Positions 55,706 through 64,000 of a stretch of 64,000 bases of DNA are shown one piece after another (within the stretch, counting starts at the first letter, position 1; every line of letters begins with the position of its first letter). The stretch comes from Anaerostipes sp. MSJ-23. GTDB lineage: Bacteria; Bacillota; Clostridia; Lachnospirales; Lachnospiraceae. Both the position numbers and the translations under genes were made by a program. Under the pieces are notes generated by a model. It was not told the DNA's origin and made no database searches. It worked only from the letters and a program-made list of their open reading frames with translations. The stretch is from the NCBI RefSeq assembly GCF_018918155.1, contig NZ_JAHLPY010000015.1:1-64000 (forward strand), given 5' to 3'.

Positions 55706-56608
55706 TTATTTTCCAGCGTATTTTTCCAATGCTTTCATATAAATTGCACCAAGACGACTAAATTTTACCTTATCATGTTTAATAATACCAATATGCATAT
55801 CTCCTTCATGATCTAAGGGAACCGCAATGATATTTTCACCATTTAATTCTTCATCGATAACACCACTACATACGGTATATCCATTCAATCCAATCAAAAG
55901 ATTAAAAAGTGTCGCTCTATCTCTGACACGAATATTTTTTGGACGTTCAATAGTGCTAAAAATTTCTTCTGAATAATAAAACGAATTATGATCCCCTTGT
56001 TCGAAAGAAAGGTATGGGTATTCTTCTAATTCTTCCATCGTTACTGTTTTTTTATGAGCCAACGGATGAGCAGAGCTAATAAAAATATGCGGTTTCGCTA
56101 CAAAAAGTTCCTGAAAAACCAAATGATTTGCTTTTAAAATCTTTTTTAGGGCTACCTTATTGAAATCATTTAAGTATAAAATTCCAAGCTCACTTTTCAT
56201 CCTTGCTACATCATCAATGATTTCATATGTCTGTGTTTCTCTCAAGCTAAAATCATATTGCTCATTTCCATATTCTTTGATTAGATCCACAAATGCATTT
56301 ACTGCAAATGAATAATGCTGTGTAGAAACACAAAACTGTTGTTTACCACCAGGCTGTTGCTTATACTTTTCTTCTAAAAGAGAAGCCTGTTCCAAAACCT
56401 GTCTGGCATATCCAAGAAAAATTTCTCCTTCCTTTGAGATAATCACACCTTTATTCGTTCGATCAAAAATTGTAATATTCATTTCTTTTTCTAGTTCTTT
56501 AATTGCTTTCGTAAGGCTTGGCTGAGAAATAAACAACTTTCTAGCTGCACCGCTCATTGTACCTTCCTGAGCTACGGTAAGAACATATTTTAATTGTTGA
56601 AGCGTCAA
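55706..56608 (-). CDS. LysR-family regulator
   Basis: A 300-residue transcription factor starting at TTG 56608 (MTLQQLKYVLTVAQEG) with AGGAGG 6 bases upstream; the frame to 56680 would add 24 residues before it. The N-terminal winged HTH has MSGAARKLFISQPSLTKAIK (near 17-36), followed by the substrate-binding fold (about 90-300) with QYDFSLRETQTYEI and YPYLSFEQGD. It lies 143 bases before the methionine-synthase-like gene on the same strand, so may control it, for instance in response to sulfur amino acids. Inference only. Confidence 0.87.
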   Translation of the reverse strand: MTLQQLKYVLTVAQEGTMSGAARKLFISQPSLTKAIKELEKEMNITIFDRTNKGVIISKEGEIFLGYARQVLEQASLLEEKYKQQPGGKQQFCVSTQHYSFAVNAFVDLIKEYGNEQYDFSLRETQTYEIIDDVARMKSELGILYLNDFNKVALKKILKANHLVFQELFVAKPHIFISSAHPLAHKKTVTMEELEEYPYLSFEQGDHNSFYYSEEIFSTIERPKNIRVRDRATLFNLLIGLNGYTVCSGVIDEELNGENIIAVPLDHEGDMHIGIIKHDKVKFSRLGAIYMKALEKYAGK

Positions 56609-56717
56609 AATACTCCTCCTGACTGTACTATTCCATAATTTTTCCTTATTGTACCAATATTTCTTCCCTTTCGCAAACAAATATAAAGCATTCTATCTTA
56701 AAAAATATCTATTATAT

Positions 56718-56754
56718 AAAAAACCCCTTCAGGAAAAAATCCTGAAGGGGTTTT
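56718..56754. terminator. Terminator after tpiA
   Basis: CCCCTTCAGG, AAAAAAT, CCTGAAGGGG (56724-56750): a perfect 10-bp GC-rich stem with A/T runs on both sides, 15 bases past the tpiA stop. It separates the gap-pgk-tpiA operon from lysR. Confidence 0.92.
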
Positions 56755-56768
56755 ATTTCTTAAAAAAA

Positions 56769-57515
56769 TTATTTATAATTTACGATTTTTCCAAAGTCTG
56801 GTTTTAAGGATGCTCCACCAACTAATCCTCCGTCGATATCTGGCTGTGCAAATAATTCTGGAGCACTTGCTGCAGATACAGATCCACCATACTGGATACG
56901 AATTGCTTCTGCTGTTGCTTCATCATAAACTTCAGCGATGCATGCACGAATTGCTGCACATACTTCCTGAGCCTGTTCTGTTGTAGCAACTTTTCCTGTT
57001 CCGATTGCCCAGATTGGTTCGTAAGCGATCACTGCTGTTTTTGCCTGATCTGCTGTTACACCCTGGAATGCGATTTTAATCTGCTGGCGAACGAAATCAA
57101 TAGTAACTCCCTGTTCTCTCTGTGCAAGAGTCTCTCCACAGCATACAATTGGTGTAATTCCATGTTCAAAAGCTTTTAATACTTTTTTGTTTACAGTTTC
57201 ATCTGTTTCAGCAAAGTATTCTCTTCTTTCAGAATGTCCAAGAATAACATATTTTACACCTAAATCTGTTAACATGTTTGGAGCGATTTCTCCTGTATAA
57301 GCTCCACTTTCTTCAAAATACATATTTTCAGCACCAATTGCAATGTTTGTTCCTTTTGTTGCTTCGATGGCTACAGGAATATCAATTGCTGGTACGCAAA
57401 ATACAACATCAGAAGTTTCACTTACTACTAATGGTTTTAATTCTTCGATCAGTGCTTTTGCCTCGCTAGGAGTTTTATTCATTTTCCAGTTTCCTGCTAC
57501 GATTGTTTTACGCAT
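56769..57515 (-). CDS. tpiA: Triosephosphate isomerase
   Basis: A 248-residue enzyme that interconverts dihydroxyacetone phosphate and glyceraldehyde 3-phosphate. Motifs: [14 protein letters not shown] (catalytic Lys near 13), [11 protein letters not shown] (catalytic His near 94), [15 protein letters not shown] (catalytic Glu near 165, followed by the flexible loop) and [11 protein letters not shown] (phosphate loop near 208). The length is typical (about 250). Third gene of gap-pgk-tpiA. Confidence 0.96.
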   Translation of the reverse strand: MRKTIVAGNWKMNKTPSEAKALIEELKPLVVSETSDVVFCVPAIDIPVAIEATKGTNIAIGAENMYFEESGAYTGEIAPNMLTDLGVKYVILGHSERREYFAETDETVNKKVLKAFEHGITPIVCCGETLAQREQGVTIDFVRQQIKIAFQGVTADQAKTAVIAYEPIWAIGTGKVATTEQAQEVCAAIRACIAEVYDEATAEAIRIQYGGSVSAASAPELFAQPDIDGGLVGGASLKPDFGKIVNYK

Positions 57516-57575
57516 AAGACTTATCCTTCTTTCTTAAATTCATTTCTATTACACATATATTTTGTGTGATATTTC

Positions 57576-58781
57576 TTATTTATCGTTGGCTGCTACAACA
57601 CCTGGAAGGTCTTTTCCTTCTAAGAATTCAAGAGATGCTCCACCACCTGTTGAGATATGTGTCATCTTATCTCCGAATCCTAACTGATTAACAGCTGCTG
57701 CAGAGTCTCCACCACCGATAATTGTTGTAGCTTCTGTATCCGCCAATGCTTGTGCTACTGCAATTGTTCCTTTTGCAAGGATAGGGTTTTCAAATACACC
57801 CATTGGTCCGTTCCATACAACTGTTTTTGCTGTTTTTACTGCTTCAGCAAATTTTTCAGCTGTTGCTGTTCCGATATCCAGTCCCATCATATCTGCTGGA
57901 ATTTCATTTGATGGTACAACGGATACTTCAATTTCTGCATCGATTGGATTTGGGAATTCTTTTGTAATTGTTGTATCGATTGGCAGGAAGAGGTTCTTTC
58001 CTAATTTTTCAGCTTTTTCCATCATTTCTTTACAGTAATCAATCTTTTCATCATCTACAAGAGATGTTCCAACTTCATATCCTTTTGCTTTCAAGAATGT
58101 ATAAGCCATTCCACCACCGATGATCAGTGTATCGCATTTTTCAAGAAGGTTATCAATTACTTTTAATTTATCTGCAACCTTCGCTCCACCTAAGATAGCA
58201 ACCATTGGTCTTTCTGGATTATTTACTGCATTTCCTAAGAAATCGATTTCTTTCTGCATTAAATATCCTACAACGGCTGTATCTACATATTTTGTTACAC
58301 CTACATTTGAGCAGTGTGCTCTATGGGCTGTTCCGAAAGCATCATTTACAAATACATCACAAAGGCTTGCAAGATCTTTGCTAAATTCGTCTCCGTTCTT
58401 TGTCTCTTCTACTCTATAACGAGTATTTTCAAGAAGAACAACATCTCCATCATTCATTGCAGCAACAGCAGCTTTTGCATTTTCACCAACAACATTATTA
58501 TCAGCAGCAAATTTTACTTCCTGTCCTAATAATTCGCTTAAACGAACTGCAACTGGTGCAAGAGATAATTCTGGTTTTGGTTCTCCTTTTGGTTTACCAA
58601 GATGAGAGCAAAGAATCACTTTTCCTCCATCTGCAATTAATTTTTTAATTGTAGGAAGAGCAGCAACCAGACGGTTTTCGTCTGTAATCTTTCCATCCTG
58701 CAATGGCACGTTAAAGTCGCAACGTACTAAAACTTTTTTTCCTTTTACATTAATATCATCTACGGATTTTTTATTTAACAT
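57576..58781 (-). CDS. pgk: Phosphoglycerate kinase
   Basis: A 401-residue enzyme that transfers the phosphate of 1,3-bisphosphoglycerate to ADP. Motifs: [16 protein letters not shown] (near 16-31), SHLGKPKG (near 61), [25 protein letters not shown] (near 149), [11 protein letters not shown] and the nucleotide site [14 protein letters not shown] (near 362). The start is ATG 58781 ([11 protein letters not shown]) with AGGAGG 6 bases upstream, not 58880, which would read through a terminator. An 8-bp stem (TTTTCGTC/GACGAAAA, about 58808-58839) lies in its leader. Confidence 0.96.
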   Translation of the reverse strand: MLNKKSVDDINVKGKKVLVRCDFNVPLQDGKITDENRLVAALPTIKKLIADGGKVILCSHLGKPKGEPKPELSLAPVAVRLSELLGQEVKFAADNNVVGENAKAAVAAMNDGDVVLLENTRYRVEETKNGDEFSKDLASLCDVFVNDAFGTAHRAHCSNVGVTKYVDTAVVGYLMQKEIDFLGNAVNNPERPMVAILGGAKVADKLKVIDNLLEKCDTLIIGGGMAYTFLKAKGYEVGTSLVDDEKIDYCKEMMEKAEKLGKNLFLPIDTTITKEFPNPIDAEIEVSVVPSNEIPADMMGLDIGTATAEKFAEAVKTAKTVVWNGPMGVFENPILAKGTIAVAQALADTEATTIIGGGDSAAAVNQLGFGDKMTHISTGGGASLEFLEGKDLPGVVAANDK

Positions 58782-58845
58782 GGTTTCCCTCCTGAAATTC
58801 ATAGAAATTTTCGTCAGAAATATACTTTTTTTCAGACGAAAAGTA

Positions 58846-58876
58846 AAAAGAGGTCCGGTCCCTAAAGACCGGACCC
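58846..58876 (-). terminator. GC-rich hairpin between gap and pgk
   Basis: GGTCCGGTC, loop TTTAGG, GACCGGACC (58875-58852, minus strand), a perfect 9-bp GC-rich stem followed by TCTTTTT. It would end most transcripts after gap and let some continue into pgk, in keeping with the higher need for gap. Confidence 0.85.
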
Positions 58877-58926
58877 CCATTGAGTCTAAATGGCTATATG
58901 CCTTGTACTCATCAAGCGTTCAAAAA

Positions 58927-59943
58927 TTAAGCTAATTCAGCAAAATATTTGATTGTTCTTACCATCTGGCTTGTGTAAGAGTTTTCGTTATCATACCATG
59001 ATACAACCTGAACTTCATATAATCCGTCACCGATTTCTGTAACCATTGTCTGAGTTGCATCAAATAAAGAACCATATGTGATTCCTACGATATCAGAAGA
59101 TACTAATTCTTCTTCTGTATATCCGAAAGATTCTGTGCTAGCAGCTTTCATAGCAGCGTTGATAGCGTCAACTGTTACGTTGTCACCTTTAACAACAGCT
59201 GTTAAGATTGTTGTAGATCCTGTAGGAACTGGTACACGCTGAGCAGATCCGATTAATTTTCCGTTTAATTCTGGGATAACTAATCCGATAGCTTTTGCAG
59301 CACCTGTAGAGTTAGGTACGATGTTAACTGCAGCTGCACGAGCTCTTCTTAAATCACCTTTTCTCTGTGGTCCGTCAAGTGTCATCTGGTCTCCTGTATA
59401 AGCATGTACTGTTAACATGATTCCAGACTGGATAGCAGCGAAGTCATTTAATGCTTTAGCCATAGGTGCTAAGCAGTTTGTTGTACAAGATGCAGCAGAA
59501 ATTACTGTATCATCTGCTTTTAATGTGTCATGGTTTACATTGTATACGATAGTTGGAAGATCATTTCCAGCTGGCGCAGAAATAACAACTTTCTTAGCTC
59601 CTGCTTTGATATGAGCAGATGCTTTTTCTTTTGATGTGTAGAATCCTGTACACTCTAATACTACGTCTACATCCAGGTCTCCCCAAGGAAGTTTTGTTGC
59701 ATCTGCTTCAGCGTAGATTTCGATTTCTTTTCCATCAACTACGATAGAAGATTCTTTTGCTTCAACTGTATCAGCTAATGCATATTTTCCCTGTGCAGAA
59801 TCATATTTTAATAAATGAGCTAACATTTTAGGGTTTGTTAAGTCATTGATTGCTACTACTTCATATCCTTCTGCTCCGAACATCTGTCTGAATGCAAGAC
59901 GTCCAATACGTCCAAATCCGTTAATTGCTACTTTTACTGCCAT
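58927..59943 (-). CDS. gap: Glyceraldehyde-3-phosphate dehydrogenase, type I
   Basis: A 338-residue NAD-dependent glycolytic dehydrogenase. Motifs: [18 protein letters not shown] (Rossmann fold), [17 protein letters not shown] (active-site Cys near 153), [20 protein letters not shown] (catalytic His near 180), [17 protein letters not shown] and [14 protein letters not shown]. The start is ATG 59943 (MAVKVAING) with AGGAGG 7 bases upstream. First gene of gap-pgk-tpiA. Confidence 0.96.
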   Translation of the reverse strand: MAVKVAINGFGRIGRLAFRQMFGAEGYEVVAINDLTNPKMLAHLLKYDSAQGKYALADTVEAKESSIVVDGKEIEIYAEADATKLPWGDLDVDVVLECTGFYTSKEKASAHIKAGAKKVVISAPAGNDLPTIVYNVNHDTLKADDTVISAASCTTNCLAPMAKALNDFAAIQSGIMLTVHAYTGDQMTLDGPQRKGDLRRARAAAVNIVPNSTGAAKAIGLVIPELNGKLIGSAQRVPVPTGSTTILTAVVKGDNVTVDAINAAMKAASTESFGYTEEELVSSDIVGITYGSLFDATQTMVTEIGDGLYEVQVVSWYDNENSYTSQMVRTIKYFAELA

Positions 59944-60021
59944 CTCAATTCCTCCTAAGTCTTGATTAAATAATTTGATGGATTTTGCCAATCTGTTAAT
60001 CTATTGACAAACTTCTCTCTT

Positions 60022-60050
60022 ATTGTAAACAATTCAGGTCAAAATTTCAA
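60022..60050 (-). promoter_or_regulatory. Promoter of gap
   Basis: On the minus strand TTGAAA (60050-60045), 17 bases, TACAAT (60027-60022), about 80 bases before the gap start. No CggR-type gene is in the window. Confidence 0.6.
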
Positions 60051-60133
60051 GAGTATTTTAAGATTTTTATCATGTATACAATATACTCTTTTGTGCACTT
60101 TTACTAATCCTTTTGTTTTGTTTGTTAAAAAAA

Positions 60134-61819
60134 TCACACTTCTTTCTCATCATTTTGACTACAAACATATTCTGCAATATTATCTGCATGATCAGAAATT
60201 CTTTCAAGACTTGAAACAATATCAAGGAAAAACATCCCCTGTTCTGGAATACATGCTTCTTTTTTCAATCGTTCAATATGATTTTTTCTAATTTTTTTCT
60301 CCATCTGATCGACTTTGTCTTCGTTTTCCATTGCCTGTTTTGCCAATTCCACATCATCAGCCTCTACGGCACGAACAGAATCGTTTAGTGCAGTTTTCAC
60401 ATAAGAAGTCATTTCTTGCAATTCTGCCTTTGCATGATCTGAAAGGGTAACTTTAGCCTCTTTAAGATTCTGTACATATTCCGCAATATTTTCTACATGA
60501 TCTCCTGCACGCTCAAGATCCGTAATCACATCAAACAGATTATTTACAACTTTTGTTTGTTTTTCAGTTAACGCAAGCTGACTGATTTTAATCAAATAAC
60601 CAGTGATCATTGTTTCTAGATGATTGATTACCTGTTCATTATGCAATACCTTATCAATTTGTTTCTGACTCGGTTCTTCTTTCATAATTTCTTTTGAAAT
60701 TCTTTCCAAATTGTTTGTTGCAATATCACCCATACGAACAACTTCTTTTACTGCATTTTCAACAGCAAAATAAGGTGTTTCAAGAATACGTGGATCTAAA
60801 TGACGCAATACTTTTTCTTCTACTCCCTCTTTATCATCATCTTCCGGTTCATCTTCATGAATGATCAGACCGGAAATTTTTACGAGCAGATTAGCAAATG
60901 GAAATAGTAATATAGTGATAGAAATATTAAAAATCGTATGGAATGTAGAAATTTGCGTACTTGTGATGTGCTGCATTGCAAGATCATTAAATATTCCAAA
61001 GAAAATTGTCATAATAATTCCATAGATCACAGCTCCCATTGTATTAAACAGCAAGTGAATAACCGCTGCACGTTTTGCTGTTTTATTGGCTCCTACACTA
61101 GATAAAAGTGCTGTAATACAAGTTCCAATATTTTGTCCTAATGTAATAAAGATTGCAGAACGCCAATTTACAATTCCTCTCATGGCAAGTGTCTGAAGAA
61201 TACCTACCGATGCAGAAGAACTCTGAATGACTGCTGTTACGACTGCTCCTACCAAAATTCCAAGAATTGGATTATTTCCAAGAACTTTAAATGCCTGATA
61301 AAAAATCGGGCTATCCTGATATGCTCCAATAGAACTGGACATAGAAGAAAGACCAATGAAAAGGATACCAAATCCTACGGCAATCTCTGCTTTTTCTGTT
61401 AAGTTCTTTTTATTGGAAAAGGTAATGATAAATGCACCAATACCCAAAATAAATGGTGCAAAAAAATCTGGTTTTAAAGCACCTGCCCATTCATTAGCAG
61501 ATACAAGCCATGCGGTTGCAGTTGTTCCAACATTTGCTCCCATGATAACGCCAGCCGCCTGTGTCAAGTTCATAATTCCTGCATTTACAAAACCGACAAT
61601 CATGACGGTTGTTGCAGAAGAACTCTGAATAATGGCTGTTACCAAGGCACCGATCAATACTCCGAGAAAACGGTTATTGGTAAGATAGCCTAATAAATCC
61701 CGCATTTTGTTACCAGCCGCTTTCTGAAGTCCGGAAGCCATGATGTCCATTCCATAAAGAAACATACCAAGTCCTCCGATGAAAGCGAACAAATTTCCAA
61801 CGTGTGTTAGTGTATTCAT
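60134..61819 (-). CDS. Na/phosphate cotransporter with C-terminal PhoU domain
   Basis: A 561-residue protein of the PNaS/NptA family. The membrane half (1-320) has the inverted repeat hallmark twice: GALVTAIIQSSSATTVMIVG (near 57) and GAVVTAVIQSSSASVGILQT (near 190). The cytoplasmic C-terminal half (about 350-550) is PhoU-like, with two helical repeats (LFDVITDLERAGDHVENIAE and FLDIVSSLERISDHADNIAE). It imports phosphate with Na+, with the PhoU part as regulator. RBS AGGAGG. A single gene between hisK-like and gap. Confidence 0.92.
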   Translation of the reverse strand: MNTLTHVGNLFAFIGGLGMFLYGMDIMASGLQKAAGNKMRDLLGYLTNNRFLGVLIGALVTAIIQSSSATTVMIVGFVNAGIMNLTQAAGVIMGANVGTTATAWLVSANEWAGALKPDFFAPFILGIGAFIITFSNKKNLTEKAEIAVGFGILFIGLSSMSSSIGAYQDSPIFYQAFKVLGNNPILGILVGAVVTAVIQSSSASVGILQTLAMRGIVNWRSAIFITLGQNIGTCITALLSSVGANKTAKRAAVIHLLFNTMGAVIYGIIMTIFFGIFNDLAMQHITSTQISTFHTIFNISITILLFPFANLLVKISGLIIHEDEPEDDDKEGVEEKVLRHLDPRILETPYFAVENAVKEVVRMGDIATNNLERISKEIMKEEPSQKQIDKVLHNEQVINHLETMITGYLIKISQLALTEKQTKVVNNLFDVITDLERAGDHVENIAEYVQNLKEAKVTLSDHAKAELQEMTSYVKTALNDSVRAVEADDVELAKQAMENEDKVDQMEKKIRKNHIERLKKEACIPEQGMFFLDIVSSLERISDHADNIAEYVCSQNDEKEV

Positions 61820-61961
61820 TAATTCATCCTCCTGTGTTCATCACAATTACTATCTTAACAAACCACAATAAAAATTTAAAGAACTTTTTACATATATCTT
61901 CCTTTCTTTTTACATTTGTATCATAATATGATTGTGAATACATACGAAAAGGAGTACTTTT

Positions 61962-62771
61962 ATGATTAAATCAGACTATCATCTGCATACCAGTTTTTCT
62001 TCAGATTCGGAATCCCCCATGGAAGAAATGATCCTTCGAGCAATCTCCCTTGGCCTTCAAACAATCTGCTTTACAGAACACCATGACATTAATTACCCAG
62101 ATAATCCAGATCACTTTGACTTTCTTTTGGATCTTAATGCATACAAAAAAACATTATTCCAATTAAAAGAAAAATATAAAAAAAATATTGAAATCTGCTA
62201 TGGTGTAGAACTTGGACTAATGCCGTCGACTCATCATCAATGCAGTGCATTTGCTAGACAAGATTCTTTTGATTTTATTATAGGATCTACCCATATTGTG
62301 GACTTTATGGATCCTTATGATGCAATTTATTTTGAAACGTTTCCATCAAAATCTGGACTTGAGCATTACTTTGAAGATATCCTTACAAACGTACGTTCTT
62401 TCCATGACTATTGCGTTTATGGTCATCTAGATTATGCCGCACGTTATATCAAAGACCCTAAATTTAATTTCCAATATGCAGATTACAGTGATCTGTTAGA
62501 TGAGATTTTAAAAACAATCATTGAAGACGGAAAAGGAATTGAGGTAAACACTGCTGGATTAAAATATGGTATGAGTAATCCAAATCCGCATCATGAAATC
62601 TTAAAACGCTATTTTGAACTTGGTGGAGAAATACTGACCATCGGCTCTGATGGCCATTGCCCAGAACATATGGCATACGATTTTCAAAAAATACCAGATT
62701 ATCTAAAATCATTAGGTATTCAATACTATACTATTTTTCGAAATCAAAAACCCGAATTTGTTAAATTATAA
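61962..62771 (+). CDS. PHP-domain phosphatase, histidinol-phosphatase-like
   Basis: A 269-residue metal-dependent phosphoesterase of the PHP family. Motifs: DYHLHTSFSSDSESPMEEM (metal His near 6-8), ICFTEHHDINYP (near 38), YGVELGLM (Glu near 74), FIIGSTHIVD, YGHLDYAARY and the final IGSDGHCPEHM. This order is that of HisJ/HisK-type histidinol-phosphatases, the last but one step of histidine synthesis, though no his genes are close. RBS AAAGGAG. Confidence 0.85.
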   Translation: MIKSDYHLHTSFSSDSESPMEEMILRAISLGLQTICFTEHHDINYPDNPDHFDFLLDLNAYKKTLFQLKEKYKKNIEICYGVELGLMPSTHHQCSAFARQDSFDFIIGSTHIVDFMDPYDAIYFETFPSKSGLEHYFEDILTNVRSFHDYCVYGHLDYAARYIKDPKFNFQYADYSDLLDEILKTIIEDGKGIEVNTAGLKYGMSNPNPHHEILKRYFELGGEILTIGSDGHCPEHMAYDFQKIPDYLKSLGIQYYTIFRNQKPEFVKL

Positions 62772-62780
62772 ACAATGTAT

Positions 62781-62828
62781 AATATAGAAAAAAGAGAGAT
62801 TATGTAAAGTCTCTCTTTTTTCTATATT
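62781..62828. terminator. Bidirectional terminator
   Basis: AATATAGAAAAAAGAGAGA (62781-62799) pairs with TCTCTCTTTTTTCTATATT (62810-62828): a perfect 19-bp stem with internal A/T runs between the convergent PHP and radical SAM genes. Confidence 0.9.
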
Positions 62829-63703
62829 TAAAGTCCACGCATCCATTCTGATTTCAAATGGATATTCCCATTGATAGCTTCATCAAGTTTTTCCAGCATT
62901 ATTTCTTTATCTTCATTTAAAGTTCCGCGCAAATTCACATAATTTGATGCATGATTGGAACGGAAAATACAACCAGGACAATTCATATTTTTTAACATTT
63001 CTTTTGTTTCAATCAAAATATCATAGGGACTCATTAATTTAAAATGGCCATTTCTTATTTCTTCCTCCAAAGGAAGGCCTTCTTCCACCATCAATGTCAA
63101 CAATCCAACATATTCTGGCTTCATTTTAGATAATACCTTCCCTGTATCAATCGCATGTTCTTTCCATCGTTTTTGTCCTCCAAGGCCAGAAATTGCTGTC
63201 ACAGACAAGCGAATACCTGCATTATGTATTTTCCATGCTGCCTCTACCACTTCTTCTGGATGAACACCCTTTTTCATATATTCAAGTACTTCTTTATTTC
63301 CAGATTCAAGCCCCATATAAACCATAGAAAGTCCAAGTTGTTTCAATCTTTTTAATTCTTCCGGTTTCTTTAAAAGAACGCTTCTTGGTGATCCATAAGT
63401 TGTTACCTGTACACACTCCGGAAAATTTTCTTTAATAAAAGAAAGAATTGCTTCTAAATAATCCATCTTACAGATCAATGCATCTCCATCTGCAAGAAAA
63501 ATTTTTTTAACACTTTGATAGGTGGCCCTAGCAACTGCAAAATCACGCAAGACATCTTCCAATTTTCTTATACGAAATTTCTTTTCTTTATACATATTAC
63601 AAAAAATACACTGATTTTGACTACAACCAATGGTTACCTGAACGATTAGACTATATGCTTCACTTGGTGGTCTATATACCATTCCTTCATATCTTAACAT
63701 CAT
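62828..63703 (-). CDS. Radical SAM protein
   Basis: A 291-residue radical SAM enzyme. The cluster motif is GCSQNQCIFCNMYK (Cys near 28, 33 and 36), CX4CX2C rather than CX3CX2C but normal for this subfamily. It is followed by KIFLADGDALICKM (SAM-binding Gly), VTTYGSPRSV and MVYMGLESGNKEVLEYMKKG. Near the C-terminus NCPGCIFRSNHASNYVNLRG may be an extra metal-binding element. The substrate is unknown. Its stop overlaps the terminator. Confidence 0.85.
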   Translation of the reverse strand: MMLRYEGMVYRPPSEAYSLIVQVTIGCSQNQCIFCNMYKEKKFRIRKLEDVLRDFAVARATYQSVKKIFLADGDALICKMDYLEAILSFIKENFPECVQVTTYGSPRSVLLKKPEELKRLKQLGLSMVYMGLESGNKEVLEYMKKGVHPEEVVEAAWKIHNAGIRLSVTAISGLGGQKRWKEHAIDTGKVLSKMKPEYVGLLTLMVEEGLPLEEEIRNGHFKLMSPYDILIETKEMLKNMNCPGCIFRSNHASNYVNLRGTLNEDKEIMLEKLDEAINGNIHLKSEWMRGL

Positions 63704-63768
63704 CTATCCCAACTTTCTTTTTTCTTTTTATTATATCTAATATTTATTTCGTATGCAAAATATTTATC

Positions 63769-63807
63769 AAAAAAAGAACAGAAACCATATCGATTTCTGC
63801 CTTTTTC
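63769..63807 (-). terminator. Terminator of the NlpC/P60 gene
   Basis: AAAAAGGCAGAAA, loop TCGATATGG, TTTCTGTTCTTTTTTT on the minus strand: 6 bp plus 6 bp around a small internal loop, ending in a T-run right after the stop at 63809. Confidence 0.75.
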
Positions 63808-63808
63808 T

Positions 63809-64000
63809 CTATTTTACAATCCTTCGAACTGCTAGAACTTTTCGATAATTTGCCTTCGATGATATTTTAATTCCTGTTTTTTTTGAACTTGCATGTACAA
63901 TTTTTCTCCCACCAATATACATGGCAACATGTCCATCATAACAGATAATATCTCCTGGCTGTTTATTACTATAAGATACGCCTCTTCCCGCACTCCTTAA
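63809..64000 (-). CDS. NlpC/P60-family peptidase, C-terminal end (cut by window)
   Basis: 63 codons ending at TAG (63809-63811); the rest lies beyond 64000. The reading RGVSYSNKQPGDIICYDGHV then AMYIGGRKIVHASSKKTGI is the C-terminal part of an NlpC/P60 domain: the PGDI turn, the catalytic His in DGHVAMYIGG and the second polar His in VHAS. Such enzymes cut cell-wall peptides outside the cell. Signal peptide, Cys and any binding domains cannot be seen. The frame has no start inside the window. Confidence 0.85.
   Translation of the reverse strand, partial: LRSAGRGVSYSNKQPGDIICYDGHVAMYIGGRKIVHASSKKTGIKISSKANYRKVLAVRRIVK

Noticed and set aside
59944-60133. Riboswitch or T-box in the gap leader
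   Set aside because: Only a promoter was seen; no conserved riboswitch core or terminator/antiterminator pair was found.

Overview
The window comes from a low-GC, Gram-positive anaerobe. A Lachnospiraceae-type gut Clostridium relative (for example Anaerostipes-like) fits best. The reasons are AGGAGG ribosome sites with short AT-rich spacers, YesM/YesN-type two-component control of sugar ABC transporters, an AraR (GntR-LacI) regulated arabinose operon, several DinF/NorM-like MATE pumps, and a gap-pgk-tpiA-gpmI-eno-secG-rnr-smpB-ssrA order typical of clostridia. The genus is an inference and is not proven here.

Layout. 1-1.7 kb: the 3' end of an IS3-type element and an intact MATE pump. 1.8-13.2 kb: a raffinose/melibiose-type utilisation region. 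It holds a solute-binding protein, two permeases, a GH36 alpha-galactosidase and an MsmK-like ATPase, a divergent AraC regulator, then sucrose phosphorylase coupled to an unusual cytoplasmic BMP-domain protein and a phosphoesterase. 13.4-15.1 kb: decayed DNA (a MATE pseudogene with several deletions and a shortened GNAT). 15.2-20.5 kb: a second alpha-galactoside locus with a GPH symporter, a second GH36 enzyme, a YczE-like membrane protein and its own AraC regulator.

20.6-36.3 kb: a pentose region on the minus strand. The araR-araA-kinase-araD-galM operon ends in a strong hairpin. It is followed by a YesN/YesM two-component system, a YtfQ-like binding protein, an ATPase, two permeases and an L-fucose isomerase-family enzyme. 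Together they would import an aldose (probably L-arabinose or arabinofuranose), fix its anomer, isomerise, phosphorylate and epimerise it to xylulose 5-phosphate. 36.5-40.2 kb: an orphan fructose-type EIIB, a radical SAM/helix-hairpin-helix DNA-modification protein, and an IS607 remnant with both genes damaged.

40.2-60 kb: the glycolysis/trans-translation supercluster (ssrA, smpB, rnr, secG, eno; then gpmI, tpiA, pgk, gap). It is split by about 7 kb of accessory DNA between eno and gpmI. That DNA contains an IS1634-type transposase remnant, a frameshifted MATE gene with its TetR regulator and a very long palindromic operator, a flavodoxin, a Cys-rich KTR mini-protein missed by length cut-offs, a TetR/PNPOx pair and an intact MATE. 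A LysR regulator and a B12-independent methionine-synthase-like gene sit between tpiA and gpmI. 60-64 kb: a Na/phosphate cotransporter with PhoU domain, a PHP-family phosphatase, a radical SAM protein and the C-terminus of an NlpC/P60 protein cut by the window edge.

No CRISPR array, rRNA, tRNA or complete prophage was seen. The most noteworthy items are the catalytically gutted IS607 TnpA beside a TnpB truncated against the ssrA terminator, the ParB-like/BMP fusion in the sucrose phosphorylase operon, and the accessory island inside the glycolytic supercluster.
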